A stretch of DNA of 64,000 nucleotides from NCBI GenBank assembly GCA_015179025.1, contig WHUX01000002.1:310001-374000 (forward strand), in the 5' to 3' direction. Both the position numbers and the translations under genes were made by a program. Shown piece by piece: positions 63,899 through 64,000 of this stretch (its first letter is position 1; each line of letters starts with the position of its first letter). The notes under the pieces were generated by a model. That model had not been told where the DNA came from and ran no database searches. It saw only the letters and a program-made list of their open reading frames with translations. The stretch comes from Terfezia claveryi (taxonomy: Eukaryota > Ascomycota > Pezizomycetes > Pezizales > Pezizaceae).

Positions 63899-64000
63899 AT
63901 GGACAAAGCCGCACAGAATCTACCTCCTTTGGCCGAGTACTTTTGGATTGCTGGGATTGACTCGATATCCTATGGAGAGCACATGCCCCCGGAACCACCG
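63899..64000 (+). CDS. 5' end of an unidentified gene, cut by the window edge
   Basis: An ATG at 63899, preceded by an A/C-rich CTGTCATC context, opens a frame that runs to the edge (34 codons). It starts MDKAAQNLPPLAEYFWIAGI and continues with Asp, Ser and Pro residues. The segment EYFWIAGI looks like a real folded start and is reminiscent of fungal DENN-type or trafficking proteins, but that is only an impression. The long CT-rich leader supports a real start. Confidence 0.6.
   Translation, partial: MDKAAQNLPPLAEYFWIAGIDSISYGEHMPPEPP

Overview
This window is nuclear DNA of a filamentous ascomycete (Pezizomycotina; I cannot resolve the class). The evidence is compact genes with short GT-AG introns (mostly 48-118 nt, with CTAAC/CTGAC branch sites), several genes that are fungal by domain content (PHO81, ICE2, COA1, SPC25, a Cys-rich GPI protein, fungal-only membrane proteins), pyrimidine-rich leaders and small TA-flanked inverted-repeat elements. 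I rebuilt gene models by hand from splice signals, reading-frame continuity and family motifs. Exon lists are in the evidence fields.

Layout. 1-9.9 kb: two single-pass membrane proteins (2098-4282 and about 6878-8171, both +) separated by a pogo-type MITE (5033-5603). 9.9-20.1 kb: PHO81 phosphate sensor (+), kinetochore SPC25 (-), chromatin SWC4 (+, with an apparent 1-nt frameshift) and nuclear thiol peroxidase DOT5 (-). 23.4-28.2 kb: UPS2-like lipid transfer protein (+), COA1 (-) and ICE2 (-), all acting in mitochondrial or ER membrane biology. 28.2-31.2 kb: a gene-free block with a TA-flanked inverted-repeat element that carries a second MITE in its right arm. 31.2-39.4 kb: ribosome-biogenesis AAA ATPase RIX7 (+, apparent 1-nt frameshift), a small Cys-rich GPI-anchored protein (-) and the NEDD4-type E3 ligase RSP5 in 11 exons (-). 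39.4-42 kb: gene-free, AT-rich, with a decayed stop-ridden coding relic. 42-50.4 kb: nuclear poly(A)-binding RRM protein (-), expansin-like secreted protein (+), LYR/DUF1763-like small protein (-) and a CHY/RING zinc-finger E3 (+, possible 1-nt frameshift). 51.8-61.7 kb: unnamed fungal conserved protein (-), peroxisomal acyl-CoA ligase PCS60-like (-), SWIM-RING protein (-) and TRAPPC13 (+). The first codons of one more + strand gene lie at the right edge (63899).

The genes are mostly unrelated single-copy housekeeping genes. I see no biosynthetic cluster, defence island or other multi-gene system. The most unusual signals are: a PHO81 start codon created only by splicing; three conserved genes each one base short in a C or G run; a MITE nested inside another element; and a coding relic whose stops all fit C-to-T changes in CpA. 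No rRNA, tRNA or CRISPR array was recognised.
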